Source: a virus
Direction: 5' to 3' (one strand)
IMG/VR virus record: IMGVR_UViG_3300046482_000313
Span: 1 to 34,579 of that record
Length of the DNA stretch: 34,579 nt
Made by a program: the position numbers and the translations under genes. The notes under the pieces are model-generated. The model saw only the letters and a program-made list of their open reading frames with translations. It searched no databases and was not told where the DNA came from. This document shows positions 22,441-29,011 of this stretch, in pieces. Every line of letters starts with the position of its first letter. Within the stretch, counting starts at the first letter, position 1.

Positions 22441-22770
22441 ATGGCAGAGCCACAGACGTACAGTATCCACCTGTTACAAGCCCTGGTCCGCTATGGCTGG
22501 TTTGCGGTCGAAGCCAGCAGCCCCGAACACGCCCTGGCACTGTTCTGGCACGTCTACGCCTGCTGCAAACGAGACGTTTTCAGCACACACAGCACAACAC
22601 CAGCCGAATCAAGCTCTTACACGTCAAGGATTTTTTCTGGTTGCGCCTGGGTTGCAGATCAGGCCTCTGCTTCATCGGGAAAGACGACGGGCGAGGGGTC
22701 CTCCCCTTGGACCACATCGCGCATGCGCCCCCAGCTCTCCAGCAACCGCTCAATGTCCTGCGGGCTATAG
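22441..22770 (+). CDS. Early protein with a probably foreign or truncated C-terminus
   Basis: The ORF codes for 109 residues. The first ~45 (YSIHLLQALVRYGWFAVEAS, PEHALALFWHVYACC) look like a real small phage fold of the type often seen with 'VEASSPEHALAL'. After about residue 50 the composition becomes Ser/Thr/Arg-rich, and from 22659 the ORF runs antisense to the minus-strand genes. The gene has probably lost its proper 3' end by recombination near 22575, or the true stop was removed. The ribosome-binding word ACAGGAGACACAG precedes the ATG. Confidence 0.5.
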   Translation: MAEPQTYSIHLLQALVRYGWFAVEASSPEHALALFWHVYACCKRDVFSTHSTTPAESSSYTSRIFSGCAWVADQASASSGKTTGEGSSPWTTSRMRPQLSSNRSMSCGL

Positions 22771-23095
22771 TTGCCGAGGACCACCACGCCCGGGTTGGAG
22801 ACCCACATGCGCACCTCCCCCGGCGTGTGGTGGTGATGAATCGTCGTGCCCTGCGGCGGCCCCCGCACATCTCTTCCACGGTGAGGTGAAACACCGCGGA
22901 CAGCGCCAGTGCCGTATCGAGCGAGGGCTGCCGCTCGCCCGTCTCCAGTTGCGAAATCGCCGAGCCATCTTTGAGCCCCGCCCGCTGCGCCAGTTGCGTC
23001 TGCGTCAAGCCCCACTGCTCGCGCAATTCCCGCAGCCGTCGCGCATACACCCGCATCCGCTGATTGCGTTGCCCCGTCCGCTTCCGTGGTGCCAT
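22580..23095 (-). CDS. XRE-family regulator, probably frameshifted after the DNA-binding domain
   Basis: From ATG 23095 the first ~80 residues form a clear helix-turn-helix domain: RLRELREQWGLTQTQLAQRA, then GSAISQLETGERQPSLDTAL and a HLTVEEMCGG end. Beyond that the frame becomes Arg/Cys/Ser-rich and unprotein-like to the stop at 22580. The sensible continuation lies in another frame (the 22659-22808 ORF). Adding one base to the run of five C at 22860-22864 (five G in the coding strand) would join them into a ~145-aa protein. Either a real inactivating indel or a sequencing slip. A divergent XRE gene starts at 23312. Confidence 0.65.
   Translation of the reverse strand: MAPRKRTGQRNQRMRVYARRLRELREQWGLTQTQLAQRAGLKDGSAISQLETGERQPSLDTALALSAVFHLTVEEMCGGRRRARRFITTTRRGRCACGSPTRAWWSSATIARRTLSGCWRAGGACAMWSKGRTPRPSSFPMKQRPDLQPRRNQKKSLTCKSLIRLVLCCVC
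22659..22808 (-). CDS. 49-aa ORF: C-terminal piece of the XRE regulator or separate small gene
   Basis: MWVSNPGVVVLGNYSPQDIE, then LLESWGRMRDVV, ending PSPVVFPDEAEA. It has good protein-like composition and its own GGGGGAGG six bases before the ATG at 22808, so independent translation is credible. The upstream codons in this frame (GTTIHHHHTPGEVR) also look protein-like as far as the G-run, which supports the idea that it was once part of the XRE protein. Function unknown. Confidence 0.5.
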   Translation of the reverse strand: MWVSNPGVVVLGNYSPQDIERLLESWGRMRDVVQGEDPSPVVFPDEAEA

Positions 23096-23311
23096 GGCTG
23101 TGTACCCTTGCTCAAAGCGCAAGTATGTCTTTTTTTCAACAGCAGATAAGTATTCTTTCTGCTTACGATTAGAGGAGTACAGTATTGCATAGAGGTTGAC
23201 AAAATGTAAAGATCGGAGATTTTTCAGCTTGCAATAGGGTAAAGGCGTGATTAAGGTAGCAAAAAACAGTCGTTGGAGTGATGGAGAGGCCCCTGCTTGG
23301 AGGGAGGGTGC
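23096..23311. promoter_or_regulatory. AT-rich divergent control region between two XRE genes
   Basis: These 216 bases carry no gene and are far more AT-rich than the flanks. A consensus -35 TTGACA on the plus strand (23196-23201) has no convincing -10 at 16-18 bases. A second plus-strand candidate is TTGCAA/TAAGGT with 17 bases between. On the minus strand TTGTCA lies near the same place. The region probably holds operators for the two regulators, but no clear palindrome was found. Confidence 0.45.
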
Positions 23312-23635
23312 ATGTTCCTGCGTCATCTCGTCTATTCGTTACGTCACCGCAAAGGTCTTACGCAGCACGAACTCGCCACGAAAGCCCAGACAACCGATTC
23401 CACCATTTCCCATATCGAGCAGGGGGACCGCACCCCCTCGACGAAACTGGCGACCCGCCTGGCCTGTGCGCTGGAGGAGCCGCCCGAGACGTTTGTGCGG
23501 GCGCTCGCTGCCGAGCACTGGTGTGGCGAGCTGCGCTGTCCGCAACTGGGGCTCAAGGGCCGCAAGCGGCGCCTCGATCGCGACCCGGGCGTGCCGCTGC
23601 TGCTGCTCGTGGCGCTGCTGCCGTGGCTGGGGTAG
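23312..23635 (+). CDS. XRE-family regulator with hydrophobic C-terminus
   Basis: A 107-aa protein starting at ATG 23312 behind GGAGGGAGGG. The helix-turn-helix spans about residues 8-62: LVYSLRHRKGLTQHELATKA, TTDSTISHIEQGDRTPSTKL. A short Cys-containing region (HWCGELRCPQLGLKGRKRR) follows. The C-terminal VPLLLLVALLPWLG is hydrophobic enough to associate with membrane. It starts the operon with the ParB-like gene and faces the other XRE gene. It may control the switch between the two early blocks. Confidence 0.75.
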   Translation: MFLRHLVYSLRHRKGLTQHELATKAQTTDSTISHIEQGDRTPSTKLATRLACALEEPPETFVRALAAEHWCGELRCPQLGLKGRKRRLDRDPGVPLLLLVALLPWLG

Positions 23636-23651
23636 GGGGGAGGGAAGAGCG

Positions 23652-24512
23652 ATGCAATGTCCCATTGCGACGATTACGGTCGGGGAGCGCTACCGGCGTG
23701 AGATGGGGGATCTACATCCCCTGGCAGCCAGCATGCACAACGTTGGGTTACTGCATCCGGTCGTACTCACTCCAGACTATCGCCTCGTCGCTGGCGCCCG
23801 TCGTCTGGCTGCAGCGCAGCACCTCGGCTGGACGCATATTGAAGCGCGGATCATCGACCTGCCATCACTCCTGCAAGCCGAGCAAGACGAGAATACGCTC
23901 CGAGAACCGTTCTTGCCGTCGGAAGCCGTAGCTATTGGGCGTGCGCTGGAAGAGGAAATTGCGGCCAGGAATGCCCAGAAACAGCAGGACGATGGGCGTC
24001 ACGCTGGCAACCAGGGAGGGAGGGGGAAGAAAAAAACCCTTACGACAAATAATAGTAAGGGTTTATCCCATGATCGCAATGCCCGTAGCACCGCGGCCCA
24101 GGTGAGTAAGTCCGTCGGCATGGGTGGCACCACCTACACCAAAGCCAAAGCAGTCGTCGAGGCTGCAGAACAGCAGCCAGACGCCTACAGCGATCTGGTC
24201 ACGCAGATGGATACCACGCGCTCGGTCGATAAAGCGTATCAAACGCTGCAGCGACGCAAAAGTGTGGAGGGGCTCGACGGCCCCAGTCCCCACCAACACT
24301 CCCACGACGATCCAGCGCGGCGCTGGACGCAATCCTTCCACGATCTCTACAAACTGATGAACAGTGTCCGTCATTTTGCGGACAACGATCTCCGCACCCT
24401 GACAGCGACATGGAGCCAGACCTACCGGACCCAGAGTGCGGCGGAGCTGCGCCGTATCCGTGCCATTATGGACGAGTGGATTACTGCCCTGGAGGAGCAC
24501 AGTCATGAGTGA
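23652..24512 (+). CDS. ParB-like nuclease-domain protein
   Basis: A 286-aa protein. The N-terminal ParB/sulfiredoxin-like domain (residues 1-75) shows ITVGERYRREMGDLHPLAAS, GLLHPVVLTPDYRLVAGARR and LGWTHIEARII, the boxes seen in ParB CTP-binding/nuclease folds. A linker of Lys/Asn (KKKTLTTNNSKG) is encoded by a perfect inverted repeat. A helix-turn-helix-like segment (AAQVSKSVGMGGTTYTKAKA) and a helical C-terminus follow. In phages such proteins act as transcription or replication regulators as often as partition factors. No ParA is present, so plasmid-like partition is unlikely. It overlaps the next gene by 8 bp. Confidence 0.8.
   Translation: MQCPIATITVGERYRREMGDLHPLAASMHNVGLLHPVVLTPDYRLVAGARRLAAAQHLGWTHIEARIIDLPSLLQAEQDENTLREPFLPSEAVAIGRALEEEIAARNAQKQQDDGRHAGNQGGRGKKKTLTTNNSKGLSHDRNARSTAAQVSKSVGMGGTTYTKAKAVVEAAEQQPDAYSDLVTQMDTTRSVDKAYQTLQRRKSVEGLDGPSPHQHSHDDPARRWTQSFHDLYKLMNSVRHFADNDLRTLTATWSQTYRTQSAAELRRIRAIMDEWITALEEHSHE
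24034..24064. repeat. Perfect 10-bp inverted repeat inside the ParB-like gene
   Basis: AAACCCTTAC (24034-24043) and GTAAGGGTTT (24055-24064) are exact inverted copies around 11 AT-rich bases. The element stands out from the GC-rich coding sequence and encodes the linker between the two protein domains. It could be a binding site for the protein itself or an mRNA hairpin. Confidence 0.7.
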
Positions 24513-24897
24513 ACTGGAGGATTTTGATGGACTCACCAGCCAACGCGGCTTTCACCACATCGACGATATCGTGGACACCCTCGACGATGCTGGCTTTTGG
24601 AAAGACTCGTGGCTCTCTGAGACGACGCGGCGCGCCAAGAAAGCCAAGGTTCGTAGCCTCCTGCGGCAGTCGAAAGGCCCGGACGGCTGGCCCAATTGGG
24701 CGAGTATCGTGATCGCCAATCCCGACGGCACTACGGATCGTTTGTACCAGCAAGAACGCCTCTTTGCGGTAGAAGACTACCAGCAGGTCATTCGCTATTG
24801 GGTGGACTATGCCCAGCACGGGCAGCGGATGGCGGAGGGCTACCGGGACCGGATGGTAAAACGCGGCGGGGAACAACTCACCTTGCCGTGGGAATGA
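24505..24897 (+). CDS. Unknown protein coupled to the ParB-like gene
   Basis: A 130-aa soluble acidic/basic mixed protein: GFHHIDDIVDTLDDAGFWKD, LSETTRRAKKAKVRSLLRQS, ASIVIANPDGTTDRLYQQE, and an end GGEQLTLPWE. The ATG at 24505 lies inside the last codons of the ParB-like gene, behind GGAGG, so the pair is translationally coupled and probably works together. I do not recognise a family. The basic RRAKKAKVR helix could contact nucleic acid. Confidence 0.65.
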   Translation: MSELEDFDGLTSQRGFHHIDDIVDTLDDAGFWKDSWLSETTRRAKKAKVRSLLRQSKGPDGWPNWASIVIANPDGTTDRLYQQERLFAVEDYQQVIRYWVDYAQHGQRMAEGYRDRMVKRGGEQLTLPWE

Positions 24898-24900
24898 TGC

Positions 24901-24949
24901 GCCTGGATGCAGGGCATGCATGACGGGGGCCGCCACCTCCCCTCCAGGC
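24901..24949. other. Hairpin between convergent ParB-operon and Arc-like genes
   Basis: GCCTGGA (24901-24907) pairs with TCCAGGC (24943-24949), with smaller internal pairing. It lies just after the stop at 24897 and before the convergent gene end at 25022, a usual place for a bidirectional terminator. No T-run follows on either strand, so termination would have to be Rho-dependent or structural. Confidence 0.3.
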
Positions 24950-25021
24950 TGGCAGGGAGTATAGCACACAGCGACGCCTAGTCCCGCCCCACACGGGCCC
25001 GGCGGGGGGCAGCGGGGGGGG

Positions 25022-25213
25022 CTAGGCCGAGGTAGCGGTTGGGCGGTGTTCCTCGATGGGATGCTCCTCAGCCCACTGCCGCACGATGTGGACGAGCGTG
25101 CCATTGACACTGCGGTCCTCTTCATGGCTGAGGGCTTCGAGATAGCGGCGCAGGAGTTTCGGCATACGAATCAACATTTTTTCATAGTCGTCGGCAGCCA
25201 TCCGAGTTGCCAT
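25022..25213 (-). CDS. Arc/CopG-like ribbon-helix-helix repressor
   Basis: A 63-aa protein with the Arc pattern: a short strand (EKMLIRMPKLL), helix A (RRYLEALSHEED), a turn and helix B (SVNGTLVHIVRQWAEEH). Such proteins dimerise and bind operators through the antiparallel strand. The ATG follows AAAGGAAC. It points away from the replication operon across an AT-rich region containing an inverted repeat over the operon promoter. It is therefore the likely regulator of replication-gene expression, and no toxin partner is adjacent. Confidence 0.8.
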   Translation of the reverse strand: MATRMAADDYEKMLIRMPKLLRRYLEALSHEEDRSVNGTLVHIVRQWAEEHPIEEHRPTATSA

Positions 25214-25224
25214 ACAGGTTCCTT

Positions 25225-25253
25225 TTGATAGAAGGATATATCTGTGATATACT
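25225..25253 (+). promoter_or_regulatory. Promoter of the replication operon
   Basis: TTGATA (25225-25230), a 17-base spacer and TATACT (25248-25253) form the best sigma70-like promoter in the window, 57 bases before the HNH gene at 25310. Confidence 0.75.
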
Positions 25254-25289
25254 TGTGTTATCCGTATGTATCATAGAAAGCATATCACA
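25243..25289. promoter_or_regulatory. Likely operator of the Arc-like repressor
   Basis: TGTGATAT (25243-25250) and ATATCACA (25282-25289) are perfect 8-bp inverted copies. Between them lie related half-sites (GTGTTATC, ATCATAG). The left arm overlaps the -10 of the replication promoter, so binding of the neighbouring ribbon-helix-helix protein would block it. Confidence 0.5.
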
Positions 25290-25309
25290 ACTAGCAGAAA
25301 GATGTCAGT

Positions 25310-25948
25310 ATGGCCCTCGGACCCAAACCCTACAGTGTGATCCACCAGGAACGTCCACTGCCCCCGGATCTCACCAAAGGGCAGACCTTGATTGCCCTCT
25401 ATGCCATGCAGCAGTGGGAATGTCTCAAGCAACCGCACCTCAGTCCCTACAAGCCCGGCTATTTCTATAACGCCATCCAGGGCATCCTACGCGGGCTGGA
25501 AACGCCCTCACGCGGGACGGCCCTGCGCCATCTCGCCACGAGTGCCTGTATCGCGTGCGGCGAGCCCATCAATCCCCTGCGCTCCTCCTTCGACCATATT
25601 ATTCCAACATCGAAGGGTGGCCCGGAAGACCTCGGCAATGCCCTGGTCTTGTGTCCACCCCATAACAGCTCGAAAGGCACCAGAGACTTGATCGACTGGT
25701 GGTTACGCAAAGACTACGATGCGCTCCTGCTCCCCCGCGAGGTGCTCTGCCTGTACTGTCGCATCCACTGGCAACATTACGGCCCGGAAGTCCTCAGCGA
25801 GCCGACCCCGCCGTGTCTCGCGGCGTTTCTCTGTGCCCGCGCTGCAGCCCTCCCCAGCGATGACTACCGCATTGCTCTGATCGGTGCAGCCTTTGCCGCC
25901 AGTGGCTTTATGCGCTGGCTGAAGGAGCCTCCACGCCATGGCACGTGA
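25310..25948 (+). CDS. HNH endonuclease-like protein at head of replication operon
   Basis: A 212-aa protein with a central HNH zinc finger: CIACGEPINPLRSSFDHIIP, SKGGPEDLGNALVLCPPHN, and SSKGTRDL (about residues 79-125), carrying the paired cysteines, the D-H catalytic pair and the closing N/H. Flanking parts are helical. The C-terminus (DDYRIALIGAAFAASGFM) is hydrophobic but short. Unlike the two homing endonucleases it has phage-like GC and sits as the first gene of an operon, so it probably serves DNA metabolism (packaging or recombination). It overlaps the primase gene by 11 bp. The ribosome-binding site is weak (AGAAAGA). Confidence 0.8.
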   Translation: MALGPKPYSVIHQERPLPPDLTKGQTLIALYAMQQWECLKQPHLSPYKPGYFYNAIQGILRGLETPSRGTALRHLATSACIACGEPINPLRSSFDHIIPTSKGGPEDLGNALVLCPPHNSSKGTRDLIDWWLRKDYDALLLPREVLCLYCRIHWQHYGPEVLSEPTPPCLAAFLCARAAALPSDDYRIALIGAAFAASGFMRWLKEPPRHGT

Positions 25949-28478
25949 CACTTCGACCAACGATCTCCTCGCCGCGGCCGTGACGTATGCCCAGCGTGGC
26001 TGGCGCGTCATCCCCCTGTGGGGCCTGCGCCAGGGGCACTGTATGTGCGCGCGGCGCGGCGCCTGTCCCACGCCGGGAAAACATCCGCCCCTGGCCGGGT
26101 GGGTCACTGTTGCCACCCTTGACCCGGCACAGCTTGCGCACTGGTGGCACCGCTGGCCCCAGGCCAATGTGGGCATCGTCACCGGGCAGGCTTCAGGCCT
26201 GATCGTTGTTGATGTTGATCCCCGCCATGGCGGCCATATCGCCTGGGACGAACTCCAACATCACCATGGCACCATCCCTACCTCGCCCCAGGTGCTCACC
26301 GGGGGAGGCGGCACCCATGACTATTTTGCCACGACGGAAGCCCTTGGCAGCATTGACCTGGCGCATGGCATTCAATTCCAGGCGGAAGGCCGCCTCGTCG
26401 TGGCGCCGCCGAGCCTGCACGTCTCCGGGCAGCGCTATACCTGGGAGAGTGCCCACGATCCCGATGACATCCCACTTGTCCCTCTGCCGGACTGGATACG
26501 CGGGCTCGTCCACGCCCATGCCGCCCAGGACGGGCAGGACCCTGGAACGTCCCTGCCCCTCATCGAAAGTCCGCCCGTCCATCTGCTGCGCATCTCTACC
26601 CGCATGAAGTACGTGATCCACACAGGCACTGATCCCGACAATCCCACCCGCTATCCAAGCCGCTCCGAAGCCCTCTTTGCCGTGATCAGTGCCCTCATCC
26701 AGGCTGGCTATGATGACGCCACGATTGCCGCCATTGTGCTCAACCCCCATCACGGCATCAGCGACAAACCCCGCAGCCAGCGCGACCCACGCAGCCCCAG
26801 ATACGAGGCGTCGATTCGGAGTTGGACGGCCAAAGAAATTGCCCGCGCCCGGGCCAAAGTCCGCCCGGCCAGGAACGGCACCGACCCCACCTCAGGGATT
26901 AAATTCCTAGATTCCTCGCATTTAATTCCTAATTTTGAAGTGCCTGCAACTGATTGTTTTGATAGTGAGTTGAACGATAATGCCGGATTTAATTCCTTTA
27001 ATTCATTAAATTCCTGCCCCACCCCATGGCCTGTGCTCGCACCTGAGGCGTACTACGGGCTGGCTGGCCAGATTGTGCACACCATCGAGCCCCATAGTGA
27101 GGCAGATCCCGTCGCGCTGTTGTGCCAGCTCCTGACCTATTTTGGTGCCATCGTTGGCCGCAGCGCCTACTATCAGATCGAAGCCACCCGCCACTATGCC
27201 AACCTCTATACCTGCCTGATTGGCCCGACGGCCAAAGGCCGCAAGGGCACCGCCTACGATCATATCGAGGCGCAGATGAAAACCGTGGATACCTCGTGGA
27301 GTGCCAACAACCGGAGCGGCGGGTGTGGCTCAGGCGAAGGACTTATTGCCGCCGTCCGCGATCCCGTCATCAAGCGCGAAGCGATCAAACAACGGGGGAA
27401 GGTCACCGGATACGAGGATGTCGAGGTCGATCAGGGCGTCATCGATAAGCGCCTGCTGGTCTATGAAAGCGAATTTGCCTCGGTACTCAAGATTGCGTCG
27501 CGGGAAGGCAATATCCTCAGCGTCATCTTGCGCCAGGCATGGGAGACGGGCGAGTTACGCAACACCGTCAAAACCAGCCCCATGAAAGCGACGGGCGCCC
27601 ATATCGCGCTGATTGCCCATATCACCATCGAAGAGTTGCAACGCTTGCTCACGAGTACCGAGGCGGCCAATGGCTTTGGCAATCGCTTTGTCTGGTTCCT
27701 GGTCCGACGCTCCAAGTTGTTACCGGATGGTGGCCAGCTGGAGACGGTCAACGTGCAGCCCCTGGTGCAGGGACTCACCACTGCAGCCCGGGCAGCCCGG
27801 GCGGTCACGGCCATGCGCCGCGACGGGGCATCAGCGGCCGCGTGGCGTGCGGTCTATCCGTTGCTCTCAGAAGATCGCCCGGGCCTTGCTGGCGCGCTCC
27901 TCGCCCGTGCGGAAGCCCAGGTACTGCGCTTCTCGATGCTCTACGCGCTCCTGGATGGGAGCGCCGTGATCACGCTGGATCATCTGTGTGCGGCCCTGGC
28001 CCTGTGGGAGTATGTCGAGCACACCATCACGTATATCTTTGCCGAGACGTTAGGGGAACCCCTGGCCGATGCCTTGCTGGTGTTGTTGCGAGAGCAGGGG
28101 GAGGAGGGCTTAACCAAGACGCAGATCTTCAGTCAAGGCATGTTTCACAATCGGCGTGCCGACGAAATTGACCGGATCATTCGCCTGCTCGTCGACCGCG
28201 AGTTGGCGACGGTGACGGTGGTCCCCACCGGGGGGAAGGGTCGCCATACGGAAAAGATCACCGCCAGGGGGCAGGAATTTAATGAATTAAAGGAATTAAA
28301 TCAGGGAATGTACGTGAACCTCGCCAAAAACAAAGGCTTAGAGGAGAGATCAAAACAGGAATTAAATGGCAGAACTTTAGGAATTAAATCCCAGACAGGG
28401 GCTGGCTGCACCCATGAGACCACCGTCCAGGATGGTGAGAGTCTCGTCTGTCGGCACTGCGGAACAGTCGTTTTTTAA
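25938..28478 (+). CDS. Primase-polymerase / DUF3987 helicase fusion (replication protein)
   Basis: An 846-aa replication protein. Residues 1-200 form a bifunctional primase-polymerase (AEP) domain: YAQRGWRVIPLWG, PTPGKHP near 45-50, catalytic DVD at 92-94 in IVVDVDPRHGG, and VVAPPS. A helical domain follows (ALIQAGYDDATIAAIVLNPH, about 250). A DUF3987-type ATPase domain spans about 365-700, with Walker A-like GPTAKGRKGTAYDH (about 430) and Walker B-like LLVYESEFA. The C-terminus has a winged-helix-like part and a final zinc ribbon (CTHETTVQDG, CRHCGTVVF). The helicase domain is bracketed by inverted repeats that encode NSFNSLNS and NELKELN. AAGGAG precedes the ATG. Confidence 0.88.
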   Translation: MARDTSTNDLLAAAVTYAQRGWRVIPLWGLRQGHCMCARRGACPTPGKHPPLAGWVTVATLDPAQLAHWWHRWPQANVGIVTGQASGLIVVDVDPRHGGHIAWDELQHHHGTIPTSPQVLTGGGGTHDYFATTEALGSIDLAHGIQFQAEGRLVVAPPSLHVSGQRYTWESAHDPDDIPLVPLPDWIRGLVHAHAAQDGQDPGTSLPLIESPPVHLLRISTRMKYVIHTGTDPDNPTRYPSRSEALFAVISALIQAGYDDATIAAIVLNPHHGISDKPRSQRDPRSPRYEASIRSWTAKEIARARAKVRPARNGTDPTSGIKFLDSSHLIPNFEVPATDCFDSELNDNAGFNSFNSLNSCPTPWPVLAPEAYYGLAGQIVHTIEPHSEADPVALLCQLLTYFGAIVGRSAYYQIEATRHYANLYTCLIGPTAKGRKGTAYDHIEAQMKTVDTSWSANNRSGGCGSGEGLIAAVRDPVIKREAIKQRGKVTGYEDVEVDQGVIDKRLLVYESEFASVLKIASREGNILSVILRQAWETGELRNTVKTSPMKATGAHIALIAHITIEELQRLLTSTEAANGFGNRFVWFLVRRSKLLPDGGQLETVNVQPLVQGLTTAARAARAVTAMRRDGASAAAWRAVYPLLSEDRPGLAGALLARAEAQVLRFSMLYALLDGSAVITLDHLCAALALWEYVEHTITYIFAETLGEPLADALLVLLREQGEEGLTKTQIFSQGMFHNRRADEIDRIIRLLVDRELATVTVVPTGGKGRHTEKITARGQEFNELKELNQGMYVNLAKNKGLEERSKQELNGRTLGIKSQTGAGCTHETTVQDGESLVCRHCGTVVF
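26899..27020. repeat. Inverted repeat, left arm, in primase-helicase gene
   Basis: About 120 AT-rich bases carrying five TTTAATTCC/TTAAATTCC-type sites (26899, 26921, 26988, 26997, 27005). Bases 26986-27020 are a perfect 35-base reverse complement of 28268-28302. The spacing of the two outer sites also mirrors the right arm. Confidence 0.85.
28268..28389. repeat. Inverted repeat, right arm, in primase-helicase gene
   Basis: The reverse-complement partner of 26899-27020, with five GGAATTAAAT-type sites (28274, 28284, 28292, 28358, 28380). The inner 35 bases (28268-28302) match exactly. The outer part is diverged but keeps site order, and its spacings (66 and 22 bases) compare with 67 and about 21 in the left arm. 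The arms enclose 1.25 kb of the helicase-coding sequence. Confidence 0.85.
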
Positions 28479-28510
28479 GGAGAAAAGAGAGTAGATATAT
28501 CTCAAGTATA

Positions 28511-28520
28511 TTGCTATAAT
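28511..28520 (+). promoter_or_regulatory. Extended -10 promoter after the primase gene
   Basis: TATAAT at 28515-28520 preceded by TGC (extended -10) in an AT-rich gap. Only a poor -35 (TAGATA) lies 17 bases upstream. It would drive the paired small genes at 28575 and 28767 and the following operon. Confidence 0.55.
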
Positions 28521-28533
28521 ATACGATAAGGTA

Positions 28534-28577
28534 GGTAGAAACGACGACAGCCCCCCTGGCGAAGGAGCCCTAGCATG
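28534..28577 (+). repeat. 44-bp direct repeat carrying ribosome-binding site and start, copy 1
   Basis: Identical to 28726-28769 except for one base. It contains GAAGGAG and the ATG of the following small gene. The two copies are 192 bases apart. Confidence 0.9.
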
Positions 28578-28730
28578 ACGCCCCTGGATGATCACGCGGA
28601 CCGCTTGCAGCAGCACGAGGCCCGCATCCGCTTCCTGGAAGACCTGATGGCGCGGGTTATTGTGCTCAACGAAGTGGTGGTGGAGTTATTACAGCGCCAA
28701 CGCAGAGATGATGAGGCCAATGGCCGGTAG
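28575..28730 (+). CDS. Small coiled-coil peptide, first of a repeated-leader pair
   Basis: A 51-aa helical peptide, MTPLDDHADRLQQHEARIRF then LEDLMARVIVLNEVVVELLQ, ending in RQRRDDEANGR, with heptad spacing of Leu/Val. The ATG lies in the first copy of the 44-bp repeated leader behind GAAGGAG, and its stop codon lies inside the second copy. The peptide is only loosely similar to the next one, so leader duplication or a swapped coding part explains the pair. Function unknown. A dimerising or adapter role would fit. Confidence 0.6.
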   Translation: MTPLDDHADRLQQHEARIRFLEDLMARVIVLNEVVVELLQRQRRDDEANGR

Positions 28731-28769
28731 AAACGACGACAGCCCCCCTGGCGAAGGAGCCCTGGCATG
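28726..28769 (+). repeat. 44-bp direct repeat carrying ribosome-binding site and start, copy 2
   Basis: Second copy of the leader at 28534-28577, with G at 28764 in place of A at 28572. It begins within the last codons of the preceding peptide gene. Confidence 0.9.
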
Positions 28770-28928
28770 GACACGGATGAGCGCCTGGAAGCACGCATTG
28801 AGCGCCTGATGGAGACGTTGGCAATGACGCACGACCGCCTGGTGGAGATCCAGGCGGACACGACGGAAAGTTTACAGCACATCGAAGGGCTGCTCAGGCA
28901 GATCCTGGCGGCCGTGACGAAGGACTAG
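28767..28928 (+). CDS. Small coiled-coil peptide, second of a repeated-leader pair
   Basis: A 53-aa acidic helical peptide, MDTDERLEARIERLMETLAM then THDRLVEIQADTTESLQHIE, ending LLRQILAAVTKD. It has a continuous heptad-like pattern and shares the 'D..ER/DR L..LE.R I..LE' style of its neighbour, without clear sequence identity. It uses the duplicated ribosome-binding site. No family recognised. Confidence 0.6.
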   Translation: MDTDERLEARIERLMETLAMTHDRLVEIQADTTESLQHIEGLLRQILAAVTKD

Positions 28929-29011
28929 ACCCACGACAGCCCGTGCCCCCTGGCATGGATGAGCACGGGCTGCCTGGCGTTACAACCCTCCCCTACGAGG
29001 AGAATCGCACC

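Noticed and set aside
23652-24512. Plasmid-type ParABS partition system
   Set aside because: Only the ParB-like protein is present, with no ParA-type ATPase nearby and no repeated centromere sites seen.
25001-25021. G-quadruplex in runs of 6 and 8 G
   Set aside because: Only two G-runs occur, separated by few bases. The place is the 3' end of the Arc-like gene with nothing else to support a function.
27021-28267. Transposon or insertion sequence between the inverted repeats
   Set aside because: The enclosed DNA is the expected DUF3987 helicase domain in the same reading frame. No transposase or target-site duplication is seen.
28456-28478. Rho-independent terminator at the end of the primase gene (ACTG/CAGT stem then six T)
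   Set aside because: The stem is only 4 bp and lies inside the zinc-ribbon codons; an extended -10 promoter follows shortly after, so it is weak evidence.
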